A stretch of DNA of 6,261 nucleotides from Pseudomonadota bacterium (GTDB lineage Bacteria; BMS3Abin14), in contig JAFGWO010000001.1 of the NCBI GenBank assembly GCA_016937135.1, positions 1-6,261 on the forward strand, in the 5' to 3' direction. Below the pieces are notes generated by a model, which was not told the DNA's origin, did no database searches, and saw only the letters and a program-made list of their open reading frames with translations. This document shows positions 5,915-6,261 of the stretch, one piece after another. The translations under genes and the position numbers were made by a program. Position 1 is the first letter of the stretch; each line of letters opens with the position of its first letter.

Positions 5915-5943
5915 ACTATATCCTGAAAATGAAAAAAGGCGAA
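5915..5943 (-). promoter_or_regulatory. Weak candidate sigma-70-type promoter for ubiE
   Basis: On the minus strand TATAGT (5920-5915) matches five of six bases of the -10 consensus, and 17 nt upstream lies TTCGCC (5943-5938), which matches TTGACA at only three positions. The transcript would begin near 5908 and have a leader of about 30 nt. The TATAGT contains the in-frame TAG that closes the ubiE frame upstream. The proposed -35 overlaps the hairpin at 5938-5950. Support is by eye only. Confidence 0.25.
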
Positions 5944-5950
5944 GTCCGCC
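5932..5950 (-). terminator. Possible minus-strand intrinsic terminator upstream of ubiE
   Basis: Read on the minus strand, GGCG (5950-5947), a 5-nt loop and CGCC (5941-5938) form a short hairpin followed at once by six T residues (5937-5932). It would stop transcription coming leftward from beyond the repeat region before it reaches ubiE. The 4-bp stem is short, so efficiency is doubtful. Confidence 0.3.
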
Positions 5951-5966
5951 CAAAGGGTTCTATTCC

Positions 5967-6126
5967 TTGATAGGGTCGCAAAAAGTCCGATCCGGGACTT
6001 TTTGCGAAACGGTTAGGGAAAAGCGTCGTTTTCCCTTTCCTCACGGATCAAGGACTTACAACCCGAGTCCTTGATCCGGGCGCCCCGCGTGGGGCGCATT
6101 GATGCCTTTTTGCGAAGTCATCAACG
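5967..6126. repeat. 160-bp multi-hairpin repeat unit, copy 1
   Basis: First of two head-to-tail copies. It is a chain of perfect or near-perfect inverted repeats: H1 5976-6007 (13-bp arms starting TCGCAAAAAGTCC, 6-nt loop, ending in a T-run like a two-way terminator); H2 6015-6036 (8-bp arms AGGGAAAA/TTTTCCCT, 6-nt loop); H3 6044-6078 (13-bp arms starting CGGATCAAGGACT, 9-nt loop); H4 6080-6097 (7-bp arms GCGCCCC/GGGGCGC, 4-nt loop); H5 6099-6124 (6-bp arms TTGATG/CATCAA, 14-nt loop). I see no open frame of note. The form suggests a dispersed palindromic element (REP/BIME-like) or a structured RNA; identity is unknown. Confidence 0.85.
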
Positions 6127-6145
6127 TTGACAGGGTCGCAAAAAG
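6106..6145. other. Symmetric palindrome spanning the junction of the two 160-bp units
   Basis: CTTTTTGCGA (6106-6115) and its reverse complement TCGCAAAAAG (6136-6145) flank a perfect 10-bp palindrome TCAACGTTGA (6121-6130), with 5 nt on each side. All three share one centre of symmetry. This fold would compete with hairpin H5 of copy 1 and H1 of copy 2. Confidence 0.7.
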
Positions 6146-6261
6146 TCCGATCCGGGACTTTTTACGAAACGGTTAGGGAAAAGCGCGGTTTTCCCTTTCC
6201 TCACGGATCAAGGACTTACATCCCGGGTCCTTGATCCGGGCGCCCCACGCGGGGCGCGTTG
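6127..6261. repeat. 160-bp multi-hairpin repeat unit, copy 2 (cut by the window end)
   Basis: The 135 bases visible align without gaps to copy 1 at an offset of 160, with nine mismatches by my count. Hairpins H1-H4 recur at 6136-6167, 6175-6196, 6204-6238 and 6240-6257. Five mismatches lie in loops, two in linkers, one turns the closing T-A pair of H3 into T-G, and one (G to A at 6164) breaks a pair in H1. More copies may follow outside the window. Confidence 0.85.

Noticed and set aside
5967..6261. Hairpin repeats as integron attC sites, tRNA or a known riboswitch
   Set aside because: There is no attC core-site pattern, no tRNA cloverleaf or T-loop sequence, and the tandem 160-bp copies do not match a riboswitch class I know.

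Overview
Organism and overall reading. The window is GC-rich chromosomal DNA, with strong Shine-Dalgarno sites and GTG/TTG starts, from a Gram-negative bacterium. A sphingolipid-type gene set, a menaquinone-type UbiE/MenG methyltransferase, and short-period intergenic repeats with multi-hairpin dispersed-type repeats together suggest a deltaproteobacterium in the broad sense (Desulfobacterota or a relative). That placement is inference; no rRNA or marker gene fixes it.

Layout. (1) Positions 1-3581, + strand: a tightly spaced four-gene set. It holds the C-terminal part of an NAD-dependent epimerase/dehydratase (1-567), an alpha-oxoamine synthase resembling serine palmitoyltransferase (593-1774), a GNAT-fold N-acyltransferase-like protein (1856-2974) and a SEC59/DGK1/VTE5-type CTP-dependent lipid kinase (2982-3581). 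(2) Positions 3582-3790: intergenic, with a 13-unit octamer array and a candidate terminator. (3) Positions 3791-4971, + strand: azlC and azlD, a branched-chain amino acid exporter pair, separated by an unusual 134-bp insert that carries a 45-codon ORF. (4) Positions 4972-5153: convergent intergenic region with two more octamer arrays. (5) Positions 5154-5879, - strand: ubiE/menG with a TTG start. (6) Positions 5880-6261: no gene seen. It holds a possible ubiE promoter, a possible minus-strand terminator, and two tandem copies of a 160-bp unit built of successive hairpins, the second cut by the window end.

How the genes may work together. In bacterial ceramide synthesis as known from Caulobacter, Spt condenses serine with an acyl thioester to 3-ketosphinganine, a GNAT-superfamily ceramide synthase N-acylates it, and an NAD-dependent epimerase-like reductase (CerR) reduces the 3-keto group. 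The first three genes here match those three enzyme classes, so the likeliest reading is a ceramide (dihydroceramide-type sphingolipid) operon. The fourth gene would then be a candidate ceramide or sphingoid-base kinase from a protein family different from the known bacterial ceramide kinase; this is the most interesting functional inference in the window. No dedicated acyl carrier protein or acyl-ACP synthetase gene is visible; it may lie upstream of position 1.

Non-coding structure. Four gene-end regions carry short-period tandem arrays (7 or 8 bp). Two of these arrays begin inside a stop codon, and two related octamer arrays lie in opposite orientation on either side of azlCD. The 160-bp hairpin repeat at the right end changes between copies mainly in its loops, which suggests that the folded form matters.
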